Shown piece by piece: positions 23,551 to 32,638 of a stretch of 64,000 nt of DNA (positions are counted from its first letter, which is position 1; every line of letters begins with the position of its first letter). Both the position numbers and the translations under genes were made by a program. The notes beneath the pieces were generated by a model. It was not told the origin of the DNA and did no database searches. It saw nothing but the letters and a program-made list of their open reading frames with translations. Source of the DNA: Clostridia bacterium (GTDB lineage Bacteria; Bacillota; Clostridia; Oscillospirales; Acutalibacteraceae); the NCBI GenBank assembly GCA_017441385.1, contig JAFRXY010000043.1, positions 78,174 to 142,173 of the forward strand, in the 5' to 3' direction.

Positions 23551-25990
23551 CCTTCTCCCCCTCGTCTTTGACTTCGGGTTCCTCCGGCTTCGGGTCTGCC
23601 TTGTCCCGCTCCGGCTCATCCTTTTTGCTTTCCTTGCGGGGCTTTGTTGGCTTCGGCGGCTCCGCGAAGGCAATGCGGAACACCTCGTCGATGGTCTTGA
23701 CGGGAACGAAATGAATCGCGTTCTTCACCGTCGGGCTGAATTCCTCGACGTCCCTTTCGTTGGCGGCAGGAATGATCACCGTCTTGATGCCGTTGCGGTA
23801 GGCCGCCATGCTCTTTTCCCGCAGGCCGCCGATGGCCAGCACCCTGCCTGTCAGGGTAATCTCGCCCGTCATGGCGACGTCCCCTCTCATGGGGTTGCCG
23901 GTGAGCGCCGACACCATTGCGGTGGCGAGCGTAATACCGGCGGAAGGGCCGTCCTTGGGCACAGCGCCTTCCGGAACGTGAATGTGTATGTCCTTCGCGT
24001 TGAACACGCTGTCATCAATGCCCAGCTGTCCGGCGCGCTGGCGGATGCAGCTCATGGCGGTCTTGGCCGATTCCTGCATCACGTCGCCCAATTGTCCGGT
24101 GACGGAATACTTGCCGTTGCCGTCCATTACGGCAACCTCGATTTCCAGCATTTCGCCGCCCACCGACGTCCACGCCAGCCCGTTCGCCAGTCCCGGAATC
24201 AATTCCTTCGGGCGTTCGTCCCGCTTGTATTTGGGCTTGCCCATGTAGCTTTCCAGATTCCTGCCGCTCACGGAAATCTTCTCGGCTTCGCCGGAAACCA
24301 GCTTCTTGGCACACTTGCGGCAGAGAGAGGCAATTTCACGTTCGAGATTGCGCACGCCGGCTTCTCGGGTATAATCCTCTATCAGCCTCGCGATGGCGGT
24401 ATCGGTGATCTTCACCTTCTTGGAACTGAGCCCCGTGCGTTCCAGCTGCTTGGGAACGAGGTATTTCTTGGCGATCATCGCCTTCTCCTCATGGGTGTAG
24501 CTGGGAAGCTCAATAATCTCCATGCGGTCGTAGAGCGGGGTAGGAATGGCGCCGATGTTGTTGGCGGTTGTGATGAAAAGCACGCCGCTCAGGTCGAGCG
24601 GAATGTCAAGAAAGTGGTCGGTGAAGCTCCGGTTCTGTTCGGGATCGAGCACTTCCAGCAGCGCGGAGGTCGGGTCGCCCTTGTAGTCGTTGGAGAGCTT
24701 GTCTATTTCATCCAGCAGAATCAGGGGATTCATGCTGCCGGCTCTCACCACCGCATCCACAATGCGTCCCGGCATGGATCCGAGATAGGTCTTGCGGTGT
24801 CCCCTGATTTCGGCTTCGTCCCGCACGCCGCCCAGCGATACCCGCACGTACTTGCGCCCCATGGCTTCGGCGATGGAACGGGCGATGGATGTCTTGCCCA
24901 CGCCGGGAGGGCCTTCCAGACAAATGATCTGCCCCTTGATGTCGGGCACCAGCGCACGCACGGCGATCAGTTCCAGAATGCGCTCCTTGACCTTTTCCAG
25001 TCCGTAGTGGTCGCGATCCAGCACCGCCGCCGCATCCTTCACGCTGAGATTGTCCTCTGTCCTCACGCCCCACGGAATGGAAAGGCACACGTCGAGATAG
25101 CCGCGGATGACCGCCGCTTCCTGCGAACCGTAGGGCAGCTTGGCCAGCTTGCGGGTTTCGCGCTTGAGCACGCTCTTTACCTCTTCCTCCGCGTCCAGCT
25201 CCTCGATACGATTGTTGTAATTTTCCGCGTCGCTTTCGGGCGTGCCGCCGTCACCGAGTTCCTCTGAGATAATACGGATTTTCTCTCGGAGATAGTATTC
25301 CTTCTGGGACTGATCCATGGCTTTGTTTGTTTTCTTTTCGATCTCGCGGTCGAGCTTTGCCTGTTCCAGCTCTATCGAAACCGCGTTGATCAGCAGTTTG
25401 GCCCTTTCGGTGGAGGAAAGGCAGTTCAGCATCTTCTGCTTGGTTTGCAGCGGGAAGGGATATATGTAGGCAACCGCGTCTATCAGCCCGCCGAAGCCGC
25501 CGCCCCTGCGCTCCATAACGAAATGCATGTCCAGTTCCGGCTTTTCCTCAGCGCGGTTGAGCGCCGGAAGAAGCTCCTTGAATAACTTTGCATGAAGAGT
25601 GCTGTTGGGGTCTTTTTCCGCCTCGTCGTTATTATCGTCGGCCGGAATGACGTCCACCCGGGTATAGGACTCGCTGTTATCAGCGGCTGTTACCCACGCG
25701 CGGTATTCGCCAGTCACACGGACATGCATGCTTTCCTCCTCCGGGTGACGGAGCATCTGGGTGATGGTCGCAACGACGCCGACTCTCGTTGTCACGTCAT
25801 AGACCGGCTCTCCCTTCTCATTGAGCATGATGAAGACACATCTGTCCGCCTTTCTCGCACTGCGTATCGCCTCGATCATCTCCGCGCCGTACACCGTGAA
25901 CTGATGCGGGCAGCCCGGAAAGGCCACCGCGTCGGGCAGCATGATGATGGGCATATTCTTTTTCTGAAATTTATTGGATGTAGTGGCCAT
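23540..25990 (-). CDS. lon: ATP-dependent Lon protease
   Basis: 816 residues from ATG 25990, chosen for the AGGAGAAGG ribosome binding site just upstream. An N-terminal substrate-binding LON domain (about 10-200) precedes a coiled-coil region and an AAA+ module with Walker A GPPGVGKT and Walker [10 protein letters not shown]. The S16 serine protease domain has catalytic Ser683 (PKDGPSAG) and Lys726 (GLREKS). The C-terminus carries an extra charged Lys/Glu/Pro-rich tail of about 40 residues. Lon degrades misfolded and short-lived regulatory proteins. It follows clpX on the same strand. Confidence 0.96.
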   Translation of the reverse strand: MATTSNKFQKKNMPIIMLPDAVAFPGCPHQFTVYGAEMIEAIRSARKADRCVFIMLNEKGEPVYDVTTRVGVVATITQMLRHPEEESMHVRVTGEYRAWVTAADNSESYTRVDVIPADDNNDEAEKDPNSTLHAKLFKELLPALNRAEEKPELDMHFVMERRGGGFGGLIDAVAYIYPFPLQTKQKMLNCLSSTERAKLLINAVSIELEQAKLDREIEKKTNKAMDQSQKEYYLREKIRIISEELGDGGTPESDAENYNNRIEELDAEEEVKSVLKRETRKLAKLPYGSQEAAVIRGYLDVCLSIPWGVRTEDNLSVKDAAAVLDRDHYGLEKVKERILELIAVRALVPDIKGQIICLEGPPGVGKTSIARSIAEAMGRKYVRVSLGGVRDEAEIRGHRKTYLGSMPGRIVDAVVRAGSMNPLILLDEIDKLSNDYKGDPTSALLEVLDPEQNRSFTDHFLDIPLDLSGVLFITTANNIGAIPTPLYDRMEIIELPSYTHEEKAMIAKKYLVPKQLERTGLSSKKVKITDTAIARLIEDYTREAGVRNLEREIASLCRKCAKKLVSGEAEKISVSGRNLESYMGKPKYKRDERPKELIPGLANGLAWTSVGGEMLEIEVAVMDGNGKYSVTGQLGDVMQESAKTAMSCIRQRAGQLGIDDSVFNAKDIHIHVPEGAVPKDGPSAGITLATAMVSALTGNPMRGDVAMTGEITLTGRVLAIGGLREKSMAAYRNGIKTVIIPAANERDVEEFSPTVKNAIHFVPVKTIDEVFRIAFAEPPKPTKPRKESKKDEPERDKADPKPEEPEVKDEGEKDEI

Positions 25991-26031
25991 TTTTTTCCTT
26001 CTCCTGAAATAGTGAAGATGAGATAACACAT

Positions 26032-26082
26032 AGGAGGCAGAAGGCAGAAGGTTTCCCTGCTACCTTCTGCCTGCTACCTCCT
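26032..26082 (-). terminator. Hairpin between clpX and lon
   Basis: AGGAGGCAGAAGGCAGAAGG (26032-26051) pairs imperfectly with the segment at 26063-26082. There is no strong T-run, so it may attenuate or be a processing site rather than a full terminator. Confidence 0.5.
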
Positions 26083-26089
26083 GACTTAC

Positions 26090-27424
26090 TTACGCATCTG
26101 CTTTTTTTGCGGTCTTTCTGGCTGTGGTTTTTTTCGGGGCGGTTATTTTCTCTTCGGAAGGTTCTGCCGATTCCTGCTTATTGTATACAAGCTCCGGTTT
26201 GCCGCCTTCGACGCATTCGCGGGTGATGATCACCTTTTCCACATTCTCTTCCGACGGAACGGAGAACATGATGGGAGTGAGAATGCCCTCGATGACTCCC
26301 CTGATGCCTCTCGCGCCGGTTTTCTGATCAAGCGCTTTTTCGGCAATCAGTCCCAGCGCATCTTCCTCAAACTCCAGCTCCACATCGTCCATGTGGAAGA
26401 GCGCCTTGTACTGCTTGACAATAGCGTTCTTCGGCTCGGTCATAATCCGGATAAGCGCCTCCTTGTCAAGCGCCTGCAGCGAGGTCAGCACCGGCAGACG
26501 TCCCACCAGTTCGGGGATAAGTCCGAACTTCACCAGATCGTGCGGAATGCATTTGGCAATCAGCTCGCTGTAGTCGAGATCGTCCTTGGTGCGGATTTCC
26601 GCGCCGAAGCCCAGCGAGGAATTGCCGACGCGCTTCTCGATGATCTTCTCTATGCCGTCGAAAGCGCCGCCGCAGATAAAGAGAATGTTTGTCGTGTCGA
26701 TGGGAATGAATTCCTGCTGCGGGTGCTTTCTGCCGCCCTGCGGAGGCACATTCGCCACAGTTCCCTCCAGAATTTTCAGCAGCGCCTGCTGCACGCCTTC
26801 GCCGCTGACGTCGCGGGTGATGGAGGTATTCTCGGATTTGCGGGAAATCTTGTCGATTTCGTCAATATAGATAATACCGCGCTGGGCGCGTTCCACGTCG
26901 AAGTCCGCCGCCTGAATCAGACGAAGCAGGATATTCTCCACGTCCTCACCGACATAGCCCGCTTCGGTGAGGGTGGTCGCGTCGGCGATGGCAAAGGGTA
27001 CGTTGAGTATCTTGGCAAGCGACTGGGCGAGGAATGTCTTTCCCACGCCGGTGGGGCCGAGAAGCAGGATATTGCTCTTTTGAAGCTCCACGCCGTCGTC
27101 GTTTTTGCCCATAATGCGCTTGTAATGATTGTAGACCGCCACTGACAGCGCAATTTTTGCATTATCCTGTCCTATAACGTAACTGTCAAGGTGTTCCTTG
27201 ATCTCGGCGGGACGCAGAATTTCAAAGTCCCCCATGGAAAACACTTCATCGTCGTCGTATTCGTCTATATCGTAAAGCCCTTCCTTGCGGAGTATCTGCG
27301 AGCAGAGCGAAACGCAGTCGCTGCAGATAAAGACGCCCGGACCCTGTACCAGACGAACGCCGTCACTCTCTCCTTTATGGCAGAAGGAGCACCTCGGCTC
27401 ATCGTTTCTGTCTCTGTACGCCAA
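26090..27424 (-). CDS. clpX: ATP-dependent Clp protease ATP-binding subunit ClpX
   Basis: 444 residues. An N-terminal C4 zinc-binding domain (Cys12, Cys15, Cys34, Cys37) is followed by an AAA+ domain with Walker A GPTGVGKT (123-130), Walker [10 protein letters not shown], pore loop GYVGED and IGF-like loop LGFGAE. The C-terminal small domain ends in a Lys/Thr/Ala-rich tail. ClpX unfolds substrates for ClpP. It is 14 bp downstream of clpP and clearly in the same operon. Confidence 0.97.
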   Translation of the reverse strand: MAYRDRNDEPRCSFCHKGESDGVRLVQGPGVFICSDCVSLCSQILRKEGLYDIDEYDDDEVFSMGDFEILRPAEIKEHLDSYVIGQDNAKIALSVAVYNHYKRIMGKNDDGVELQKSNILLLGPTGVGKTFLAQSLAKILNVPFAIADATTLTEAGYVGEDVENILLRLIQAADFDVERAQRGIIYIDEIDKISRKSENTSITRDVSGEGVQQALLKILEGTVANVPPQGGRKHPQQEFIPIDTTNILFICGGAFDGIEKIIEKRVGNSSLGFGAEIRTKDDLDYSELIAKCIPHDLVKFGLIPELVGRLPVLTSLQALDKEALIRIMTEPKNAIVKQYKALFHMDDVELEFEEDALGLIAEKALDQKTGARGIRGVIEGILTPIMFSVPSEENVEKVIITRECVEGGKPELVYNKQESAEPSEEKITAPKKTTARKTAKKADA

Positions 27425-27438
27425 TCAGATCACCAATC

Positions 27439-28023
27439 CTATCTCTTGTAGATGACGCGGTCAATCAGACCGTATTCCTTGGCCTCCTCGGCGGACATAT
27501 AATTGTCGCGCTCGGTGTCGAGGCAGATCTGCGAATAGGGCTTGCCTGTGGCAGCCGCCAACATTTCATTGAGCTTCTTCTTGGTCTTGAGAATCTGGTT
27601 GGCCTGAATTTCAATATCGGTTGCCTGACCCTGCGCGCCGCCCAGAGGCTGATGAATCATGATCTCGCTGTTGGGCAGAGCCAGACGCTTGCCCTTTGCG
27701 CCCGCCGCGAGAAGGAAAGCGCCCATGCTGGCAGCCATGCCCATGCAGATAGTGGAAACATCGCACTTGATATAATTCATGGTATCATAGATAGCAAGGC
27801 CGTCCTTCACCGCTCCTCCGGGACTGTTGATATAAAGGCAGATATCCTTCTTGGGATCCTGTCCCTCCAGATAAAGCAGCTGCGCGGTAACAAGACTGGC
27901 AGTAACGCTGTTCACCTCGTCGAATAACATGATGATTCTGTCATTGAGCAGGCGGGAATAAATATCGTAAGAACGTTCTCCCCTGCTGGTCTGTTCCACA
28001 ACGTATGGTACTAAATTGCTCAT
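27439..28023 (-). CDS. clpP: ATP-dependent Clp protease proteolytic subunit ClpP
   Basis: 194 residues, standard length. The catalytic triad is Ser99 (GMAASMG), His124 (IMIHQPLGG) and Asp173 (ERDNYMS). The YINSPGG oxyanion-strand motif is near 64-70. ClpP forms the double heptameric chamber fed by ClpX. Its own promoter and a strong 5'-leader stem lie between it and tig. Confidence 0.98.
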   Translation of the reverse strand: MSNLVPYVVEQTSRGERSYDIYSRLLNDRIIMLFDEVNSVTASLVTAQLLYLEGQDPKKDICLYINSPGGAVKDGLAIYDTMNYIKCDVSTICMGMAASMGAFLLAAGAKGKRLALPNSEIMIHQPLGGAQGQATDIEIQANQILKTKKKLNEMLAAATGKPYSQICLDTERDNYMSAEEAKEYGLIDRVIYKR

Positions 28024-28051
28024 AAATTATCTTCCTTTCCACAATATTCAT

Positions 28052-28110
28052 AATGGCGCATTGCAGATGAATTTTTCTCGCTTTCTCTTCATCTCCTGCA
28101 ATACGCCGTT
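28052..28110 (-). other. Stable stem in the clpP 5' leader
   Basis: AATGGCG/CGCC-TT, ATTGCAG/CTGCAAT and ATGAA/TTCAT pair around a 15-nt loop, starting within about 10 nt of the predicted clpP transcription start. A 5' stem of this kind could stabilise the mRNA or bind a regulator. Confidence 0.55.
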
Positions 28111-28124
28111 AATGATTCTTTTCA

Positions 28125-28153
28125 ATTATAAATTATATACCTGTATGTTGCAA
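28125..28153 (-). promoter_or_regulatory. Promoter of clpP-clpX
   Basis: TTGCAA (28153-28148) and TATAAT (28130-28125) with a 17-bp spacer on the minus strand. No CtsR-type box is seen. Confidence 0.7.
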
Positions 28154-28188
28154 AGTATTGACGGATATTGTCGGGGGAAACGCAAAAA

Positions 28189-29481
28189 TTACTCCGCGTC
28201 GTCTGCCTTGACGGGTACGTAGGTCGCGTTGTCGCGCACCACATCTACAGCTTTTTCCACCGAAACGTCCTTCTTGAGTCCCGCGACGGGAACGATCTCT
28301 CTCACTCTGTCAAGCTCCACGCCGTAATTCTTGGCGAGATCGTCGTAAGCCTTGTCAATATCCTCGTCGCTGACTTCAATATTTTCCAGCTCGGCGATCT
28401 TTTCCAGCGCAAGACGCAGCTTGACCTGATGAATTGCCTTGTCTCTGAACTGGCCTCTGAGCGCCTCCATGTCCATACCGGTGTAATTCATGTAGGTTTC
28501 GAGATTCATCCCCTGCATCTGGAGATTGTAAGAGAAGTCGTTGATGTTCTCGGTAACCTTGTTGTCATACATGACCTCGGGGATGTCGGCTTCGACCAGA
28601 TCAATGAGCTGATCAATGAGTTTGTTGTCCGCGTCGTCCTTGGCCTTGTCCTCCGCCTTCTTGAGTAGCTCCTTGCGGAGATCCTCCTTGTACTCGTCAA
28701 GGGTGTCGAATTCGCTGACGTCCTTGGCGAATTCGTCGTTCAGTTCGGGGAGTTCGGTCATCTTGATCTCGTGAATCTTTACCTTAAATACAGCGGGTTT
28801 GCCGGCCAGTTCCTCGGCGTGGTACTCCTCGGGGAAGGTTACGTTCACGTCGAATTCCTCGCCGATCTCATGACCGACCATTCCCTCCTCAAAGCCGGGG
28901 ATGAACTGGCCCGAGCCGAGCTTCAGGGCGTACTTCTCCGCCTTGCCGCCTTCAAAGGGAACGCCGTCGCAGAAGCCCTCGTAGTCAAACACAACGCTGT
29001 CGCCCATCTCGGCCGGTCTGTCGTCGACATTGATGCTTCTGGAATTGCGCTGCTGAATGTGACCCAGCTCATGCTCCACATCCTCGTCGGTGACAACGGC
29101 TTCCGCCTTCTCTACGGTCAGACCCTTGTAGCCTTCGATTCTGACTTCCGGCTTCACCACGAACTTTGCCTTGAAGACCACGTCTCCCTCGAGAGAAACA
29201 ACTTCGGCGCTGTTGGCGTCAATGACTTCCTCGCCGAATTCCTCTATCGCCTCATCGACAGCATTCTGGTAGACGGTTTCCACAGCGTCCTGTGTGAAAA
29301 CAGGGCCGTACATCTTTTCAATGACGGTCATGGGAGCTTTTCCCTTGCGGAAGCCGGGAACGTTGTACTTGCGGCCTTCCTTGATGTAAACGCGCTTCTT
29401 CTCCGCCTTGAGCAGCTCCTCGCTGGCGGTGAACTCGACCTCATAGGTATTGTTGTCGATTTTTGTCTTGTTGGTAATCAT
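28189..29481 (-). CDS. tig: Trigger factor, ribosome-associated chaperone and prolyl isomerase
   Basis: 430 residues from ATG 29481; GGAGG lies 8 nt upstream and overlaps the alternative TTG start. The N-terminal ribosome-binding domain carries the GFRKGKAP signature. A central FKBP-type PPIase domain (about 150-235) follows, with DSVVFDYEGF and GQFIPGFEEGMVG. The C-terminal helical substrate arm has a charged Asp/Lys/Glu-rich composition. It precedes clpP-clpX-lon-engB in the order common to Clostridia. Confidence 0.96.
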   Translation of the reverse strand: MITNKTKIDNNTYEVEFTASEELLKAEKKRVYIKEGRKYNVPGFRKGKAPMTVIEKMYGPVFTQDAVETVYQNAVDEAIEEFGEEVIDANSAEVVSLEGDVVFKAKFVVKPEVRIEGYKGLTVEKAEAVVTDEDVEHELGHIQQRNSRSINVDDRPAEMGDSVVFDYEGFCDGVPFEGGKAEKYALKLGSGQFIPGFEEGMVGHEIGEEFDVNVTFPEEYHAEELAGKPAVFKVKIHEIKMTELPELNDEFAKDVSEFDTLDEYKEDLRKELLKKAEDKAKDDADNKLIDQLIDLVEADIPEVMYDNKVTENINDFSYNLQMQGMNLETYMNYTGMDMEALRGQFRDKAIHQVKLRLALEKIAELENIEVSDEDIDKAYDDLAKNYGVELDRVREIVPVAGLKKDVSVEKAVDVVRDNATYVPVKADDAE

Positions 29482-29593
29482 TACAGTTTCCTCCGTCAAA
29501 ATAATGATGCTATGATGCAGGAATCAGGCGAAATCGCCGCATAAAGAATTCCTGACATATTTTTCATTTTGATAATTATATAGTCATTAAAAG

Positions 29594-29622
29594 ATTATAG
29601 CAAAAGAATTCGGTTTTTGCAA
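29594..29622 (-). promoter_or_regulatory. Promoter of tig
   Basis: TTGCAA (29622-29617) and TATAAT (29599-29594) with 17-bp spacing on the minus strand; the arrangement is the same as for clpP. Confidence 0.7.
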
Positions 29623-29655
29623 GAGCTTTTTAGCAAAAATCGGGGTGAAAATATG

Positions 29656-30372
29656 TTAAGTATTTGTTACGATTTCATCCGAACGATCCGGAAGAATGAA
29701 TTGCGGTACAAATCCGACATGATCAGCCGAGATCAGCCGCATCCGGATGCCCTCGCAGTCCCCTGTCACAGCTCTTCCCCGCGCCGCGCCGTGAAGATGT
29801 CCGTACCAACAGCTTGTGATGTTGTATTTTCTCAGAACGTCCATGATTTCGGTACAGACGTAATCCGCGTAAACCGGCGGATAATGCAGGAACACCAGCG
29901 GTTCCAGCCCCATATCCAGCCCGGCTTTTATGGAAGCTTCCAGCCGCCCCACCTCACGAAGAAGCACATTCTGTTCACTTTGCGGACAGTCGTATGACCA
30001 GCCGCGGGTGCCGCAGACGGCGTACCGGCCATAAGGGAACGCATTATTGAAGAGAATGGCCATGTCGTCAAATCCGCACCGGGCGAGCCAGTCGTCCATC
30101 TTCTTCTTGGTGCACCACCAGTAGTCGTGGTTGCCCTTCATCAGCAGCTTCTTCCCCGGCAGCTCATGCAGGAAGGTGAAGTCGGCAAGCGTGTCGGTGA
30201 GCTTCATCGCCCATGAAATATCCCCGGCAATCACAACCGTGTCGGTCGGCTTTACGATGGAAAGCCAGTGCTCCCGGAGCCGTTCCTCATAGCCTTCCCA
30301 GCCGTGGAATTTATCCATTTTTTTATTCTCACCGATCGAAAGATGCAGATCGGCAATCGCCCATAATGCCAC
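29656..30372 (-). CDS. Metallophosphoesterase
   Basis: 238 residues. Calcineurin-like motifs are present in order: ADLHLS (D-x-H), AGDISW, GNHDYWW, a later HYPP histidine near 163, and GHLHG near 192. These bind a dinuclear metal centre. The substrate is not evident; the family is annotated in Firmicutes as predicted phosphohydrolase YkuE/YfcE-like. It is monocistronic, upstream of tig on the same strand. Confidence 0.9.
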   Translation of the reverse strand: MALWAIADLHLSIGENKKMDKFHGWEGYEERLREHWLSIVKPTDTVVIAGDISWAMKLTDTLADFTFLHELPGKKLLMKGNHDYWWCTKKKMDDWLARCGFDDMAILFNNAFPYGRYAVCGTRGWSYDCPQSEQNVLLREVGRLEASIKAGLDMGLEPLVFLHYPPVYADYVCTEIMDVLRKYNITSCWYGHLHGAARGRAVTGDCEGIRMRLISADHVGFVPQFILPDRSDEIVTNT

Positions 30373-30537
30373 AAAATCACCTACCGGAAGCGCTCGCCGT
30401 TCGGCTCACTAAATGAACAATGAATAATGAAGGAAGGGCTAGCGCCCTTGAATAAATGAATTGCTACATGAAATAATAGTAATGCGGAGATGATTCCGCG
30501 TTGAGATAGAATCAATAATGAAACGGAGCGACGTGAC

Positions 30538-30744
30538 ATGTCTAAAAGCAACTTTACGCCCGGCAATAACACGGGCATTCGCTCAGGCGAAAACCACATC
30601 AAATGCGACGTCAAAAACTGCACCTATCACACCGCCGGCGATTGCTGCAGTGCCAGTGCCATTCATGTGCAGTCCTGCACCAGCGCGGATCACTGCTGCA
30701 ACTGTGACGAAACCGCTTGTGCCACCTTCATGGAGAAGCAGTAA
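30538..30744 (+). CDS. DUF1540 domain small Cys-rich protein
   Basis: 68 residues with the DUF1540 pattern HIKCDVKNCTYH...CCSASAIHV: Cys at about 24, 29, 37, 38, 48, 54, 55, 57 and 62. The family is small, probably metal-binding, widespread in clostridia and has been linked to spores and sporulation in some annotations. CGGAG lies 10 nt before the ATG. It is isolated, followed by a long inverted-repeat element. Confidence 0.82.
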   Translation: MSKSNFTPGNNTGIRSGENHIKCDVKNCTYHTAGDCCSASAIHVQSCTSADHCCNCDETACATFMEKQ

Positions 30745-30762
30745 AGCCAGCGCGTATTCCCC

Positions 30763-30855
30763 AGGGAAACGCTGATTAAAGGCGCAGCCGTCGATTCCGC
30801 GCCGCGAGAATCCGTCTTTGAGCGGTGCGAGAATCGACTTAATCAGCGTTTCCCT
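30763..30855. repeat. 93-bp element with 17-bp perfect terminal inverted repeats
   Basis: AGGGAAACGCTGATTAA at 30763-30779 is perfectly complementary to 30839-30855. Inside, GTCGATTC (30790 region) pairs with GAATCGAC (30831 region), so the whole forms one long interrupted hairpin. There is no ORF and no obvious target duplication. It could be a second MITE type or a transcribed structured RNA following the DUF1540 gene. Confidence 0.6.
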
Positions 30856-30875
30856 AGTTCTCGCTGAAAAACGTA

Positions 30876-30928
30876 CCAACGCAACCGGATTTTTTATTCA
30901 ACAGGCGCGTTGGCGCGTTTTTTTATGG
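30876..30928 (+). terminator. Probable terminator after the DUF1540 gene
   Basis: CCAACGC pairs with GCGTTGG, and a nested GCGC-GTTG-GCGC hairpin is followed by seven T residues. Confidence 0.55.
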
Positions 30929-30964
30929 ATGCAGCGCCGCAGGCGCTCCGAACCTTTTCACTGT

Positions 30965-32479
30965 TCACCATTCACTGTTCTCTTGGCGAACGCATGCGAG
31001 CGCATATACCGTTTCTTTCATTTCGGAACCGTCGCAGACAAGGTCGAAACGGACGGTCTTGCCCTTGAGTCCGGCCAGCGGGGCGGGGATTTCCACACCC
31101 GAAACATCGCTCAGCGCGGCGAGCATGTCAAATTCGTCCTCTGTGAGCTTTTCCGGGGCAATTGCGCCCAGTACGGCGGGAGCGAATTTATAGGGGCTGG
31201 CGGTGGAGGCGATGATAGTGGGCACCTCCGCGCCGAATTCCTTTATATACTGCTCATAGACATTGAGCGCGACGGCGGTATGGGTGTCGGAGAGGTAATG
31301 CTGACTCTCAAACACATCCTTGATGGTTGCCTGTGTGGAAGCGTCGTCGCAGCAGCCCGCCCAGAACAGCTCCCTGATCTTTGCCTTGACGTCCTCATCC
31401 ACTTCATAGCGGCCGGTCGCGGCAAGGCTGTCCATCCATCCCTTGACCCGGACGCTGTCGCAGCCGCTCAGATCATAGATCAGGCGTTCGAGGTTGCTGG
31501 AAATGAGGATGTCCATCGAGGGAGAAATAGTGGTGTAGAACTGCCTGTTCCTGTCATACACGCCGGTTCTCAGGAAATCGGTCAGCACGTTATTGGCGTT
31601 GGAGGCACAGATCAGTTTACCGATGGGAAGTCCCATCTTCTTAGCGTAATAGGCGGCGAGAATGTTGCCGAAATTGCCGGTCGGAACCACGACGTTCACC
31701 TTGTCGCCCTTGTTTTTGATGACGCCCTTATTCATCAGATCGGCATAAGCGGAAATATAATAGACAATCTGGGGCGCAAGTCTGCCCCAGTTGATGGAAT
31801 TGGCGGAAGAAAACGCCATGTTGTGCTTTGCCAGCTCGGCAGCGATTTCAGGGTCGGTGAATATCTTCTTGACACCGGTCTGCGCGTCGTCGAAATTGCC
31901 CTTGATGGCGCAGACGCCGACATTCCCGCCTTCCTGCGTCACCATCTGGCGCTTCTGGATGGCGCTCACGCCCTCCACGGGGTAGAAGACGATAATCCGG
32001 GTGCCGGGTACGTCCTTGAAGCCTTCCAGCGCCGCCTTGCCGGTGTCGCCGGAGGTCGCTACGAGAATGACGATTTCCTTGCCGTCGCAGGTCTTTTTGA
32101 CCGAACGGGTCAGAAGATGGGGCAGCAGCTGCAGCGCCATGTCCTTGAAGGCGCAGGTGGGGCCGTGCCACAGTTCCAGCACAAAGCGGTTCTCGGCAAT
32201 GTCCACAACGGGAGCCACATCCTCCCCGCCGAATTTGCCGGTATAGGCGCCGTCCACGCATTCGCCCAGTTCCTCCTCTGTGAAATCGGTGAGGTATTTG
32301 CCGAGTACGCTGACCGCACGGTCGCGATAATCCGCCTTGGCCGCTGCGAGAAGCTCGTCGTATGTAAAAGCGGGAACCGTCTCGGGGACATACAATCCTC
32401 CGTCGGGCGAAATACCGGTCGCGATGGCATAAGCCGCCGAAACCTTAACGGAATTGTCTCTGGTACTGGTGTAATTCAT
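30965..32479 (-). CDS. thrC: Threonine synthase
   Basis: 504 residues. A PLP-dependent fold II enzyme converting O-phosphohomoserine to threonine. The PLP lysine is Lys112 in CAFKDMA. VATSGDTGKAALEGF near 140 binds the phosphate, and SSANSINWGRLAPQ near 225 is characteristic of the long (yeast/E. coli-like) ThrC type. No other threonine pathway genes are adjacent. No T-box leader is seen upstream. Confidence 0.96.
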   Translation of the reverse strand: MNYTSTRDNSVKVSAAYAIATGISPDGGLYVPETVPAFTYDELLAAAKADYRDRAVSVLGKYLTDFTEEELGECVDGAYTGKFGGEDVAPVVDIAENRFVLELWHGPTCAFKDMALQLLPHLLTRSVKKTCDGKEIVILVATSGDTGKAALEGFKDVPGTRIIVFYPVEGVSAIQKRQMVTQEGGNVGVCAIKGNFDDAQTGVKKIFTDPEIAAELAKHNMAFSSANSINWGRLAPQIVYYISAYADLMNKGVIKNKGDKVNVVVPTGNFGNILAAYYAKKMGLPIGKLICASNANNVLTDFLRTGVYDRNRQFYTTISPSMDILISSNLERLIYDLSGCDSVRVKGWMDSLAATGRYEVDEDVKAKIRELFWAGCCDDASTQATIKDVFESQHYLSDTHTAVALNVYEQYIKEFGAEVPTIIASTASPYKFAPAVLGAIAPEKLTEDEFDMLAALSDVSGVEIPAPLAGLKGKTVRFDLVCDGSEMKETVYALACVRQENSEW

Positions 32480-32638
32480 AGCGATTACCTCGATTCAATC
32501 AACTTCTGCCGCCCTATATATAAGGTTTTATACTGTTTAGCAGATCGTTAAAATTCTAACAGAAAATGGGGTCGATGTCAACGGCATACCATACAATTTA
32601 TCACATGGTACAAAAATTTCGTGTTTGCGCCTGAATTT

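Noticed and set aside
23363..25267. 634-codon plus-strand ORF opposite lon
   Set aside because: It is the antisense shadow of lon and engB; His/Arg/Leu-rich with no start signal or family.
30818..32551. 577-codon plus-strand ORF opposite thrC
   Set aside because: Antisense shadow; the minus strand encodes a clear threonine synthase.
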